Part shown: piece after piece, positions 33,830 to 42,740 of the stretch
Numbering within the stretch: position 1 is the first letter of the stretch
How the letters are laid out: the number at the start of each line of letters is the position of its first letter
Assembly (NCBI RefSeq): GCF_943913405.1
Contig: NZ_CALTYA010000001.1
Location: 62,001 to 126,000, forward strand
DNA: 64,000 bases
Reading direction: 5' to 3'
Source of the DNA: an uncultured Flavobacterium sp.
Lineage (GTDB): Bacteria > Bacteroidota > Bacteroidia > Flavobacteriales > Flavobacteriaceae
Program-made: the position numbers and the translations under genes
The notes under the pieces: generated by a model
The model's database searches: none
What the model was told of the DNA's origin: nothing
Seen by the model: the letters and a program-made list of their open reading frames with translations, nothing else

Positions 33830-35865
33830 TTTTCTTTTGACAATCTATAAAATCCCTTTTCAGCAGTTGCGTGAAAAGGGATTTTTTCTTTCAAGCAAGT
33901 TTCTTTCCACCTTGCCGTGTACGTTTTAAAATTCGAAGCGTCGGCAACGATCATTTTTGGTTTTGAAGTCTGTAGAATTCTTTCCAGATTTATCTTTGGA
34001 GACTTCGTTAATATCAAAACATCAGAATCCATATTATTCGGAACAATTCCCAAACTATCAACAATCAAGATTTTATTTTTATTGAAATAATTTAGGTTTG
34101 CCAATTTTTCCATCTTTGAAACAGAAGCAAAATTCCCCACCAGATAAGGTTTTACGACAAAACTCATAGTTGCTTGTGATAGAGAATCATTACTGCGAAC
34201 AATTACATTTTCTCCTTTTCTTTCAGAAATAATCGTACTCCTTTTTGCATTGAAAACTATAAATTCTTCTTGTTTATTATTCGTATAAATGGTTTCGAAA
34301 TAAATTCCTTGGAATAAAACTATAGCCATTAAGGCAAAAGCCAATTTATTGAAATTCGGTTTTTTGAACCAAATAAAAACGCTAAAAATCAAGAGATAAC
34401 AACTAGCCATCATTTGCAAATTGAAAGAAATATCCTGAAAAATAAAAGATTCAAAAGATGCGACCCAGCTGATAATTTTGTTTAAAACATAAATAGTCCA
34501 TTCTAAAGATTTTGCAATAAATTGGGGAACTGTACTGAAAATCGCCCAAACCATTACAAAAACTCCAACAGCCATAATCACTACTAACAAAGGAAGTACA
34601 AGCATATTTGTCACAAAAAACAATCCAGGGAATTGATGGAAATAATAAACACTTAAAGGAAAAGCTCCGATTTGTGCGGCGAAAGAAACTGTCAAAATAT
34701 CCCAGAAATATTTTATAATTATATTCTTAGGTTTCCAAATCAATAGGAAAAGCGGTTGCAACCAAACGATAAAAAACACGGCAAAATAACTCAATTGAAA
34801 GCCAACGTCGAAAATAAAAGACGGCTCAACCAGCAAAATAAAAAATATGGAAGCTAAAAGTGTATGGAAAATATTCGTTTTCCTATTCGCATATTGTCCG
34901 AAAGCAACAAAGCTAAACATTACGACAGATCTTGTGACAGAAGGCGAAAAACCGGCAATTAAAGCAAAGAGCCAAAGAAATCCGATGATAATGAAAAGCT
35001 TTAAAAATTCTCCTATCTTATTTTTCGGCAAAGGTCTCAAAAGGAATCCAATAAAAATCATGATGCAGCCGACATGCAACCCAGAAACGGAGAGAATGTG
35101 AACGGCTCCTGCAAATTGATAATCTTTTAAAATTTCTGGAGAAATATCCTGTTGCTGTCCTAGAATTAAAGCAACAACAACATTTAGTTCATCCTTAGAA
35201 AAATTAGATTTTTCAAGATTTTGGATGATTGTATTTCGAAAATTCGCGGCATAATACCAAATACTTTTATCAATCTGGGAACCAACTTTTATCTTAGAAA
35301 CATCTGTATAAATCTGGCCATAAACCGATTTATTTTCCAAATATTTCCCATAGTCAAATTGATTTGGATTGTGCGGTTTCTGATGCTTGAAAATAATTCC
35401 TTCAACCCAAAGCACTGAACCAATCGAAGGATTTTCTTTCAAGCCTTCTTTTTGGATATTTAGCAGAATTTTTCCAGTAGAAATTTTAGAATCATAGGAA
35501 TTTACAACTCCTAAATAGCGCTGGTTGTAAGCACTGCTTTTTAATTTTTCGGTAAGCGTGATTGAAATCGAATGTTCTTTTGAATCATTTATCTTATGCA
35601 AATAATGATTCGGATTATAGCTTTCATTATTTACGGCATAAGTCGAAACACCAACAAATACGAACAGAATATAAGTCGCAGTGGCAAAATAAACCTTCTG
35701 TACAAAATCTTTACGAGCTAAAAAATAAGAAATTGTAAATAGCAGAAAAGCTATTCCGAGAAACAAAAAAGCAAAAGAAATGCTTGGTTTAAGATAGAAT
35801 GAGACTAATAAACCTAAAATAAACCAAACGGTAATTCTGGCTAAAGGAAATTTCAATATTTGCAT
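33826..35865 (-). CDS. comEC: ComEC/Rec2-family DNA-uptake channel protein
   Basis: A 679-residue polytopic protein of the ComEC family, the inner-membrane channel for single-stranded DNA in natural transformation. It has N-terminal membrane helices with a DUF4131-type soluble domain (about 25-190), then the Competence core with LGQQQDISPEILKDYQFAG and HILSVSGLHVG (near 250-262), and about 8-10 helices. The C-terminal 180 residues lack the HxHxDH metallo-beta-lactamase motif found in Bacillus ComEC. A perfect GGCTTA/TAAGCC dyad lies directly before the ATG. It is downstream of the NlpC/P60 gene on the same strand, and its stop overlaps that of the thioredoxin gene by 4 bases. Confidence 0.9.
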   Translation of the reverse strand: MQILKFPLARITVWFILGLLVSFYLKPSISFAFLFLGIAFLLFTISYFLARKDFVQKVYFATATYILFVFVGVSTYAVNNESYNPNHYLHKINDSKEHSISITLTEKLKSSAYNQRYLGVVNSYDSKISTGKILLNIQKEGLKENPSIGSVLWVEGIIFKHQKPHNPNQFDYGKYLENKSVYGQIYTDVSKIKVGSQIDKSIWYYAANFRNTIIQNLEKSNFSKDELNVVVALILGQQQDISPEILKDYQFAGAVHILSVSGLHVGCIMIFIGFLLRPLPKNKIGEFLKLFIIIGFLWLFALIAGFSPSVTRSVVMFSFVAFGQYANRKTNIFHTLLASIFFILLVEPSFIFDVGFQLSYFAVFFIVWLQPLFLLIWKPKNIIIKYFWDILTVSFAAQIGAFPLSVYYFHQFPGLFFVTNMLVLPLLVVIMAVGVFVMVWAIFSTVPQFIAKSLEWTIYVLNKIISWVASFESFIFQDISFNLQMMASCYLLIFSVFIWFKKPNFNKLAFALMAIVLFQGIYFETIYTNNKQEEFIVFNAKRSTIISERKGENVIVRSNDSLSQATMSFVVKPYLVGNFASVSKMEKLANLNYFNKNKILIVDSLGIVPNNMDSDVLILTKSPKINLERILQTSKPKMIVADASNFKTYTARWKETCLKEKIPFHATAEKGFYRLSKEN
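33849..33887. terminator. Terminator hairpin inside the 3' end of comEC
   Basis: Stem AAAATCCCTTTTCA (33849-33862), 9-base loop, stem TGAAAAGGGATTTT (33872-33885), then a T-run. It can terminate the rightward peptide-transport/thioredoxin transcript and, read the other way, is part of comEC codons just before the stop. Confidence 0.75.
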
Positions 35866-35891
35866 GGCTTATAAATTAAGCCTGAAATATA
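35866..35891 (-). promoter_or_regulatory. Leader dyad and near-consensus -7 of comEC
   Basis: On the minus strand TATATTTC (35891-35884, 7 of 8 to TAnnTTTG) is followed by GGCTTA-N5-TAAGCC (35882-35866), a perfect dyad that ends at the base before the ATG. It may be a leader hairpin near the start codon or a repressor site. Confidence 0.4.
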
Positions 35892-35905
35892 AGAATTATT
35901 TCGAC

Positions 35906-36610
35906 TTAATCGACAACTCTGTTAACTTGTGCGAAATTTTTGTGGTAGTAAGACTCTTTAGTTGAAGAAACCATAACACCTTTGCTAGTAGAAGAATGGA
36001 TAAATTTAATTTCATCACCGATTTTCTCGATAACCAAGCCAACGTGATTGATAACGCTTCTTCCATTGGTTTTAAAGAAAATTAAATCGCCTTTTTTAAC
36101 ATCAGAACTATCAACTTTTTCACCAACAGCCGCCATATCATGAGAGCTTCTTGGCAATTTGATATCAAAAATATTAAAAACTGCAGTTACCATTCCTGAG
36201 CAATCCATACCTGCTTTTGAACTTCCACCGCCGCGATATCTCACGCCTAAGAATTCCATTGCATTATTTATCAATTGCATGGAAAGGTAATTTTCTGAAG
36301 AAGAACCTGCAACAACAAGATCTGCATCTTCTTTATCAACAATAACTGCTTTTTTGGATTTTGTTGGTTTAGCTTTCGGTTTTTCAGTTGAAGCAACAGC
36401 TTTTGGAGCAACTGTTTTGTCCGTTTTTGATTTTTCTACAAAAGCTAATGTCTTTTCTACTTCTGGACTTATCTTTTTTGTTTCTGAAGGTTTTACGTAA
36501 ACTCCTTTTTTAACAGCTTCTTTTTTTGTAGTGATAATTTGGGAGTAACCCACTGTCGATACCAATAATAACATTGGAAGAATCAGAAATAAGATTTTTT
36601 TTGCAGACAT
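35906..36610 (-). CDS. C40 (NlpC/P60) peptidoglycan endopeptidase
   Basis: A 234-residue exported cysteine peptidase that probably cleaves peptide stems of peptidoglycan. Residues 1-23 are a signal peptide, 30-105 a Lys/Pro/Ala-rich spacer, and 108-234 the NlpC/P60 domain with catalytic C137 in GMDCSGMV, H189 in INHVGLV and H205 in FIHSST. No SH3 or LysM wall-binding domain is visible, so targeting would rely on the linker. It is followed by comEC 40 bases downstream. The 287-base region upstream is AT-rich, with no recognised promoter. Confidence 0.93.
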   Translation of the reverse strand: MSAKKILFLILPMLLLVSTVGYSQIITTKKEAVKKGVYVKPSETKKISPEVEKTLAFVEKSKTDKTVAPKAVASTEKPKAKPTKSKKAVIVDKEDADLVVAGSSSENYLSMQLINNAMEFLGVRYRGGGSSKAGMDCSGMVTAVFNIFDIKLPRSSHDMAAVGEKVDSSDVKKGDLIFFKTNGRSVINHVGLVIEKIGDEIKFIHSSTSKGVMVSSTKESYYHKNFAQVNRVVD

Positions 36611-36897
36611 ATTTTATTTTTTATTTTTCAGCAAAAACAAAAACTTTGAGTTCTTGCTTTAGATTTATTAATAAAATTCCGTAGAATTAATTTAGTTTTT
36701 CAATAACGGGGGTTTTATATTAAACGTTTAAGAAAGAGGTTTATTATATAATTTTTTGTAAATATAGCATAATTTCCATTACGCTGAAAATTAACTTATT
36801 AAAAATATGTTAATAACTATTTTGAAAATTGTTGAAAACCTAATTCAAATATTTTCAAGTAGTTAATTTTAAACACTTTACAATCAAGCGAAAAATA
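36611..36897. other. AT-rich intergenic region between the NlpC/P60 and lpxB genes
   Basis: The largest gene-free stretch in the window. It holds homopolymer runs and a direct repeat of TTGAAAA (in TTGAAAATTGTTGAAAAC near 36822-36839). I found no exact TAnnTTTG toward the NlpC/P60 gene, no terminator-grade hairpin after lpxB, and no open frame worth calling. Confidence 0.5.
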
Positions 36898-38016
36898 CTA
36901 TTTATTTTTCATCTTATTAACAATCAATTTTGCTGTTTTGGCGCTTGCACCTTCGCCTCCAAGCTTTCTCTCAAGTATCTCATACTCTTCCAAAACTTTT
37001 TCACGCTTGCTTGTCATCAAAATTTTATGCAATTCTTCCTTGATTTTCTTCGGATTGCAGTCGCCTTGGATCAATTCAGTCACCACTTCCCTATCCATAA
37101 TAAGATTTACCAAAGAAATATATTTCAGCGTAATAATTCGCTTGGCAATTTGGTAAGAAATCCAACCGCCTTTATAACAAACCACTTCTGGAACTTTGAA
37201 AAGCGCGGTTTCAAGTGTCGCCGTTCCGGAAGTCACCAAAGCAGCCGTTGAAACACTCAATAAATCATAAGTGCGATTTGAAATAAAATGCACATTTTCG
37301 TTATTCAAAAACTGTTCGTAGAAAGAATATTCCTGGCTTGGAGCGCCTGCAATTACGAATTGATATTCTGGAAAATCTTTTACAACAGCTAACATCTCGG
37401 TAAGCATTTTAGAAATTTCTTGTTTTCTGCTTCCCGGCAAAAGCGCAATTATTGGCTTTTCATCCAAATTAAATTCTGTTCTGAAACTCTTTTCATCGAT
37501 GTGTTCTCTATCGTGAATCGCATCAATCAAAGGATGTCCGACAAATTCTACTGGAAAATGATGCTTCTTTTCATAGAAATCTTTCTCAAACGGAAGTATC
37601 ACATACATTTGGTCAACATCACGCTTTATTGCTGAAATTCGATTTTCTTTCCAAGCCCAAATTTGCGGCGATATATAATAATGAGTCGGGATTCCGATTT
37701 TCTTGGCCCATTTTGCAATACGCATATTAAAACCCGGATAATCTATAAAAATCAAAACATCAGGCTGAAACCGAGAAATATCATCTTTGCAGACTTTTAT
37801 ATTTCCAAGAATCGTTTTCAGGTTCATGACGACTTCGGCAAATCCCATGAAAGCTAATTCTCGGTAATGCTTTACCAAATTTCCGCCCGCTTTTTGCATC
37901 AAATCTCCTCCCCAAAAACGAATTTCTGCTTGAGGATCTTCCTTATATATTGACTTCATCAAATTGGCTCCGTGCAAATCTCCCGAAGCTTCACCAGCAA
38001 TAATGTAATATTTCAT
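36898..38016 (-). CDS. lpxB: Lipid-A-disaccharide synthase
   Basis: A 372-residue GT19 glycosyltransferase that joins UDP-2,3-diacylglucosamine to lipid X to make the lipid A disaccharide at the inner membrane. It starts with YYIIAGEASGDLHGANLM, the family's N-terminal signature, followed by FMGFAEV (35-60 region), VLIFIDYPGFNMRIA, YYISPQIWAWKENRI and LLPGSRKQEI, and then SGTATLETALF with the catalytic-site acidic residue region. It is full length. It lies 2 bases downstream of the small membrane-protein gene and is the third gene of surE - small protein - lpxB. Confidence 0.96.
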   Translation of the reverse strand: MKYYIIAGEASGDLHGANLMKSIYKEDPQAEIRFWGGDLMQKAGGNLVKHYRELAFMGFAEVVMNLKTILGNIKVCKDDISRFQPDVLIFIDYPGFNMRIAKWAKKIGIPTHYYISPQIWAWKENRISAIKRDVDQMYVILPFEKDFYEKKHHFPVEFVGHPLIDAIHDREHIDEKSFRTEFNLDEKPIIALLPGSRKQEISKMLTEMLAVVKDFPEYQFVIAGAPSQEYSFYEQFLNNENVHFISNRTYDLLSVSTAALVTSGTATLETALFKVPEVVCYKGGWISYQIAKRIITLKYISLVNLIMDREVVTELIQGDCNPKKIKEELHKILMTSKREKVLEEYEILERKLGGEGASAKTAKLIVNKMKNK

Positions 38017-38018
38017 AT

Positions 38019-38291
38019 TTATACAAAAAAAGTTATGACAGCAAGAACAAACGTAGCCAAAACTACGCCACGCGCCATGAGTTCCTTATTTAATTTGAGC
38101 AATAAAAAGAAGATAATTAGCGTCAGAATTGCTCCTAAAGTAATTACTTTTCCCATATAACCGCCACTTTTTAAAATGGCCAAGCCTTCGACAAAGCCAT
38201 ATTCAGTAAATAAAGTGATAAAAAGAAAAGTACCTAAAAAGCAAGCAACTAGTCCTATTATAAAACCTATAAGCAAATCAATTTTTCTCAT
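38019..38291 (-). CDS. Small membrane protein between surE and lpxB
   Basis: A 90-residue protein with three hydrophobic segments (about 5-28, 47-65 and 70-88) and no catalytic motif. Its start overlaps the end of surE by 14 bases and its stop lies 2 bases before lpxB, so it is translationally coupled to both. The function is unknown. The tight placement suggests a role near the inner membrane together with LpxB, but that is inference from position only. Confidence 0.8.
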   Translation of the reverse strand: MRKIDLLIGFIIGLVACFLGTFLFITLFTEYGFVEGLAILKSGGYMGKVITLGAILTLIIFFLLLKLNKELMARGVVLATFVLAVITFFV

Positions 38292-39060
38292 TCAATTTCC
38301 ACGTATTTAAATTCTGAATCGCGTGATGCGCCGTCAAATCAAACTGGACTGGAACAAGCGAAATATAGCCATTTGCTAAAGCCCATTCGTCAGTATCTTC
38401 TCCATTGTCTTGATTGATGAATTTTCCGGTAAGCCAGTAATAATCGCGCCCCATTGGCGAAGTTCGCTTATCAAATTTCTCCTGCCACATTGCTTTTGCT
38501 TGACGGCAGACTTTTATTCCTTTGATTTCCTTTTCTTTTAGTTTCGGAAAATTTACGTTTAAAATAACGCCTTCCGGAAGACCTTTTTCTAAAACTTCCA
38601 AAGCTATTTTTTTTATGAATTTCTTCGTAGGCTCAAAATCGGCGTTCCAATCATAATCCAGAAGTGAGAAACCGATTGCAGGAATTCCTTCAATTCCGGC
38701 TTCAACTGCGGCGCTCATTGTACCTGAATAAATTACGTTTATGGAAGAATTCGAACCGTGATTGATTCCAGAAACGCACAAATCGGGCTTTCTTTTCAAG
38801 ACCTCATTAACGGCAAATTTCACACAATCAACGGGAGTTCCAGAACAGCTATATTCTACATCCACATCATTATCAATATTGATTTTATTGAGGTAAAGCG
38901 TATTGTTTATAGTTATTGCGTGGCCAGTTGCCGACTGCGGACTATCAGGCGCAACGACAACAACTTCGCCAATTTCTTTCATCACGCTGATTAATGTTCG
39001 GATTCCTGGAGCAGAAATTCCGTCATCATTCGTCACTAAAATCAGAGGTTTTTTATTCAT
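38278..39060 (-). CDS. surE: 5'/3'-nucleotidase SurE
   Basis: A 260-residue metal-dependent survival-protein phosphatase that dephosphorylates nucleoside monophosphates. The metal-binding TNDDG (10-14), SPQSATGHAIT around 38-48, GTPVDCVKFAV, and SGINHGSN with the metal-ligand Asn are all visible, together with YSGTMSAAVEA. It is first in the surE - membrane protein - lpxB operon and divergent from the C-terminal processing protease gene. An exact TATTTTTG lies about 45 bases upstream of the ATG. Confidence 0.95.
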   Translation of the reverse strand: MNKKPLILVTNDDGISAPGIRTLISVMKEIGEVVVVAPDSPQSATGHAITINNTLYLNKINIDNDVDVEYSCSGTPVDCVKFAVNEVLKRKPDLCVSGINHGSNSSINVIYSGTMSAAVEAGIEGIPAIGFSLLDYDWNADFEPTKKFIKKIALEVLEKGLPEGVILNVNFPKLKEKEIKGIKVCRQAKAMWQEKFDKRTSPMGRDYYWLTGKFINQDNGEDTDEWALANGYISLVPVQFDLTAHHAIQNLNTWKLNEKN

Positions 39061-39104
39061 TTTTTGAAAAGTAAATTAAGTCGCAAAACAAAGTTTGACA
39101 TTTA

Positions 39105-39112
39105 CAAAAATA
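39105..39112 (-). promoter_or_regulatory. -7 element for the surE operon
   Basis: TATTTTTG on the minus strand exactly matches TAnnTTTG, 44 bases before the surE ATG. Confidence 0.45.
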
Positions 39113-39282
39113 ACGTTTTTTAAAATTTCTATATGTTACATTTTTATATAACTTTGAAACCTTTGAAGATTTTCAAGATTCGCTGGGTTTTCCTAATGAA
39201 ATCTAAAAAAACATCTTTAACAAAAAATTATGCGGATTTAAAAATCGTGGCATAGTTTTTTCAGTAATTTAGACAAAAATTG

Positions 39283-41532
39283 ATGAATGTTATTATGCAA
39301 TTTATGAAAAGGAATTATAAGATATTATTGGCAGTTTTCGCGCTTTCATTAGCACTTTGGAGTTTTATCCCAAAGAAAGCTGAGGCCGATCCAGAAAAAG
39401 ATAAATTATTGCTAGAGCTTTTGACTTTTGTGATTGAGCGCGGTCATTATGATCCAGCAAAAATCGACGATACGTTTTCAAAAGGAGTTTATAAAGACTA
39501 CATCCAAGCTCTTGATCCTTCAAAACGTTTTTTCATCCAAGCGGATATTGATGAGTTTGCGAAATATGAAACTAAAATCGACGATCAAATCAACAGCAGA
39601 GACCTTACTTTCTTTGACTTAACGTACAATCGCTTGGAAAAAAGAATTGAAGAGAGCAAAAAATACTACAAAGAAATTCTTGCAAAACCGTTTGACTATA
39701 AAGCAAATGAAGAGCTTAATACCGATTATGAGCATCTTCCTTATGCAAAAAATTCTCAAGAATTAAGAGAAAGATGGCTTAAGCAAATCAAGCTTTCGAC
39801 TTTGTCATCTTTGACCAACAAACTTGAAATTCAAGAAGGAAAAGATGTGGCAGACAATGAAGCTGGTGCTTTTGGCGACGGTGAATCAGCAACAACTCCT
39901 GAATTAAAAAAGAAAAAAGAAGAAGAGAAAAAAGCCGTTGAGAAAAAACCTTATGACGTTTTAGAAAAAGAAACTAGAGAAAGTCAGTTAAAATCACTTG
40001 ACGAATATTTTGGTTTCATCAAAGATTTAGACAGAGACGATTGGTTTTCAGTATATATCAACTCAATTGCAACTCGTTTTGATCCACACACTTCTTATTT
40101 TGCTCCAGATGATAAAGAGCGTTTTGACGTAAGCATCAGCGGTAAGTTGGAAGGAATTGGAGCGCGTCTTCAAAAGAAAAATGATTTTACAGAAATCACT
40201 GAATTAATCTCTGGCGGACCAGCTTGGAAAGGAAAAGAATTAGAATCTGGCGACGTTGTTTTGAAAGTAGCTCAAGGCGCAAAAGAGCCAGTTGACGTAG
40301 TCGGAATGCGACTTGACGACGTTGTCAAAAAAATCAAAGGTCCAAAAGGAACTGAAGTTCGTCTTACAGTTAAAAAAACGGACGGATCTATAAAAATAAT
40401 TTCAATCATCAGAGATGAAGTAGAAATTGAGGAAACTTATGCAAAATCGAGCCTTGTAGAGAAAAACGGAAAGAAATATGGCATCATTTATCTTCCTAAA
40501 TTCTACATTGATTTTGAAAACCAAGACAGCCGTGACGCCGCAAAAGATGTTGCCCAAGAAGTGGAGCGCATGAAAAAAGCAGGCGTTGAAGGAATTGTGA
40601 TGGATGTTCGCGACAACGGCGGCGGTTCTTTGAAAACAGTAGTTGATATTGCTGGTTTGTTTATAGACCAAGGGCCGATTGTGCAGGTAAAATCAGCTGG
40701 AAAAACGAAAGAAGTTCTATCTGATAAAGATCCGAAAATTCAATGGGATGGCCCGTTGGTTGTAATGGTAAATAGCTTTTCTGCTTCGGCTTCAGAGATT
40801 TTAGCAGCTGCAATTCAAGATTATAAAAGAGGTATTATTATTGGAAGCACACAGACTTATGGAAAAGGAACGGTTCAAAATGTAATCGACCTGAATCAAT
40901 TTGTCAGAAATAATTCTATGGGAGATCTTGGCGCTTTAAAAACGACAACTCAAAAATTCTACAGAATCAATGGCGGTTCTACACAATTGAACGGAGTTTC
41001 TAGCGATGTTGCGCTTCCAGATCGTTATGCTTATATCAAAATGGGCGAGCGCGACACTGACAATGCAATGCCTTGGGACAAAATTGACGCTGCAGACTAT
41101 AAAGTTTGGAACAAACAGCAAAACTTTGACGTTGCAATTGAGAAAAGCAAAAGAAGAATGGAGCAAAATCCTCAATTCCAATTAATTGAAGAGAATGCCA
41201 AATGGCTTAAAGAAAGACAGGACGAAAATGTATTCAGCTTAAATATTGACAAGTTTAAAAAAGAGCAAGAAGCTTTAGAAGAAAAAGCTAAAAAATACAA
41301 AGCGATTTCAAAATACAAAAACAATTTGACATTTTCTTCTTTGCCATATGAAGTTGAAATCACTAAAAACGACAATCTATTAAAAGAAAAGAGAGATCGT
41401 TGGCATGAAAATCTTGCAAAAGACATTTATGTTGAAGAAGCAATCAACGTTTTAGATGACCTTCAAGGAAAAACGGCATCAAAAGGAACAGTAACTTTAA
41501 AAAGCAAAAAAGACAAATTAGTTAAGTCATAA
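39283..41532 (+). CDS. prc: C-terminal (tail-specific) processing peptidase, S41 family
   Basis: A 749-residue periplasmic protease that cleaves proteins at their C-terminus and may trim lipoproteins or peptidoglycan enzymes. It has an N-terminal membrane or signal segment (LLAVFALSLALWSF), an N-terminal helical Tsp domain, and a PDZ domain (about 265-345, GKLEGIGARLQKK and SGDVVLKV). The S41 catalytic region follows, with DVRDNGGGSL, SASASEI carrying the nucleophile Ser, and YGKGTVQN carrying the Lys. The C-terminal 150 residues match the DUF3340 extension of Prc. Possible starts are ATG 39283, 39295 and 39304; all keep the membrane segment. A solo ABC permease gene follows after 23 bases. 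Confidence 0.93.
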   Translation: MNVIMQFMKRNYKILLAVFALSLALWSFIPKKAEADPEKDKLLLELLTFVIERGHYDPAKIDDTFSKGVYKDYIQALDPSKRFFIQADIDEFAKYETKIDDQINSRDLTFFDLTYNRLEKRIEESKKYYKEILAKPFDYKANEELNTDYEHLPYAKNSQELRERWLKQIKLSTLSSLTNKLEIQEGKDVADNEAGAFGDGESATTPELKKKKEEEKKAVEKKPYDVLEKETRESQLKSLDEYFGFIKDLDRDDWFSVYINSIATRFDPHTSYFAPDDKERFDVSISGKLEGIGARLQKKNDFTEITELISGGPAWKGKELESGDVVLKVAQGAKEPVDVVGMRLDDVVKKIKGPKGTEVRLTVKKTDGSIKIISIIRDEVEIEETYAKSSLVEKNGKKYGIIYLPKFYIDFENQDSRDAAKDVAQEVERMKKAGVEGIVMDVRDNGGGSLKTVVDIAGLFIDQGPIVQVKSAGKTKEVLSDKDPKIQWDGPLVVMVNSFSASASEILAAAIQDYKRGIIIGSTQTYGKGTVQNVIDLNQFVRNNSMGDLGALKTTTQKFYRINGGSTQLNGVSSDVALPDRYAYIKMGERDTDNAMPWDKIDAADYKVWNKQQNFDVAIEKSKRRMEQNPQFQLIEENAKWLKERQDENVFSLNIDKFKKEQEALEEKAKKYKAISKYKNNLTFSSLPYEVEITKNDNLLKEKRDRWHENLAKDIYVEEAINVLDDLQGKTASKGTVTLKSKKDKLVKS

Positions 41533-41555
41533 TCGTCTGAAGATTAAAATACTGA

Positions 41556-42662
41556 ATGAGCAAAACCGCACAATCATTATCAGGAATAGCGCTCCAGAAA
41601 TTCAAAAAGAATTTCTGGGGCGTTTTCAGTTTTGGGTTTATTGTAGTTTTGTTACTGCTTTCTGTGTTTGCCTATGTATTGGCACCTGACAATTCTGAAA
41701 ATGCCAATTGGGGCGATTTGACAATCCGTTCAAAAAAACCAGGATTTGAAGTAAAAATGCTTTCCATTCCTTTAAAAGAAAAGCCTAAATCAGGTTTTTC
41801 AGATTATTTTTTTGGAAAAGAACAGGATTTTTCAAAAGAGCCAATTTCAGATTACAAATTAGAAAAAGACAAAATAATTTACACTTTATACAATGACGAT
41901 CCAAAAGTCATTATTCAAAAGGAAGCTTTTTTAAAGGATTTTCCTGGCTATACAAACACTAAAGATGTTGCCCAAGATTACATTGAAAACCAAAAATTCT
42001 ATTTGGGAACTGACAAAGCTGGAAGAGATTATTTAAGCCGTATGCTCGTTGGTTCAAGAGTCTCCATTTCCATAGGATTTGTTGCCGTGATTATTTCTTT
42101 GATCGTAGGGATATTTTTTGGCGCAATCGGCGGTTACTATGGAGGAAAAATCGATGCTTTCGTCATGTGGCTGGTCAATATAATTTGGTCGATTCCCACC
42201 TTGCTTTTAGTTATAGCAATTACTTTAAGTTTGGGCAAAGGATTCTGGCAAGTCTTTGTTGCCGTTGGATTAACAATGTGGGTGGAAGTTGCCAGAGTTG
42301 TCCGCGGACAGATAATTTCTGTAAAAGAAATGCAATTTGTCACCGCCGCAAAAGCTTTAGGATATAACAATTTCAGAATCATATTGCATCACATACTTCC
42401 AAACATAATGGCGCCTGTAATTGTCATTTCCGCAACGAATTTTGCATCTGCAATTTTAGTAGAAAGCGGACTGAGTTTTCTAGGCCTTGGCGCACAGCCG
42501 CCGGTTCCAAGTTGGGGAGGCATGATCAAAGATTATTATGGCGACATCATCTTAGACAAACCTTATTTGGCTATGGTTCCCGGAATCGCAATTATGCTAC
42601 TTACTTTGGCTTTCATGATGATGGGAAATGCCTTGCGTGACGCGCTTGACGTAAAAAATTAA
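41556..42662 (+). CDS. DppC/OppC-type ABC transporter permease
   Basis: A 368-residue permease with an OppC N-terminal helix (about 20-42, FGFIVVLLLLSVFAYVLAP), a hydrophilic insert (about 50-145) and a BPD_transp_1 core with five helices. The ATPase-contacting EAA loop is AAKALGYNNFRIILHHILPN near 266-285, and SGLSFLGLGAQPPVPSWGGM is the family C-terminal signature. It would form half of a dipeptide/nickel-type importer, but no DppB, ATPase or binding protein is adjacent, so the partners must be encoded elsewhere. It shares orientation with prc and is probably cotranscribed. Confidence 0.9.
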   Translation: MSKTAQSLSGIALQKFKKNFWGVFSFGFIVVLLLLSVFAYVLAPDNSENANWGDLTIRSKKPGFEVKMLSIPLKEKPKSGFSDYFFGKEQDFSKEPISDYKLEKDKIIYTLYNDDPKVIIQKEAFLKDFPGYTNTKDVAQDYIENQKFYLGTDKAGRDYLSRMLVGSRVSISIGFVAVIISLIVGIFFGAIGGYYGGKIDAFVMWLVNIIWSIPTLLLVIAITLSLGKGFWQVFVAVGLTMWVEVARVVRGQIISVKEMQFVTAAKALGYNNFRIILHHILPNIMAPVIVISATNFASAILVESGLSFLGLGAQPPVPSWGGMIKDYYGDIILDKPYLAMVPGIAIMLLTLAFMMMGNALRDALDVKN

Positions 42663-42740
42663 CTCACTTTTAGTAATATTTTGTAGTTAGTAGATTATTA
42701 ATAAAAATTTGATATATTTACCTAGCCCAAATTAATTACT

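Noticed and set aside
36938..37156. Rightward frames opposite lpxB
   Set aside because: They are mirror readings of conserved LpxB sequence.
42713..42720. TATATTTA as the promoter of the 878-residue surface-protein gene
   Set aside because: One mismatch and no -33 at a proper distance; the AAAATTTG at 42704 with TTTG 20 bases upstream fits slightly better, but neither is strong.
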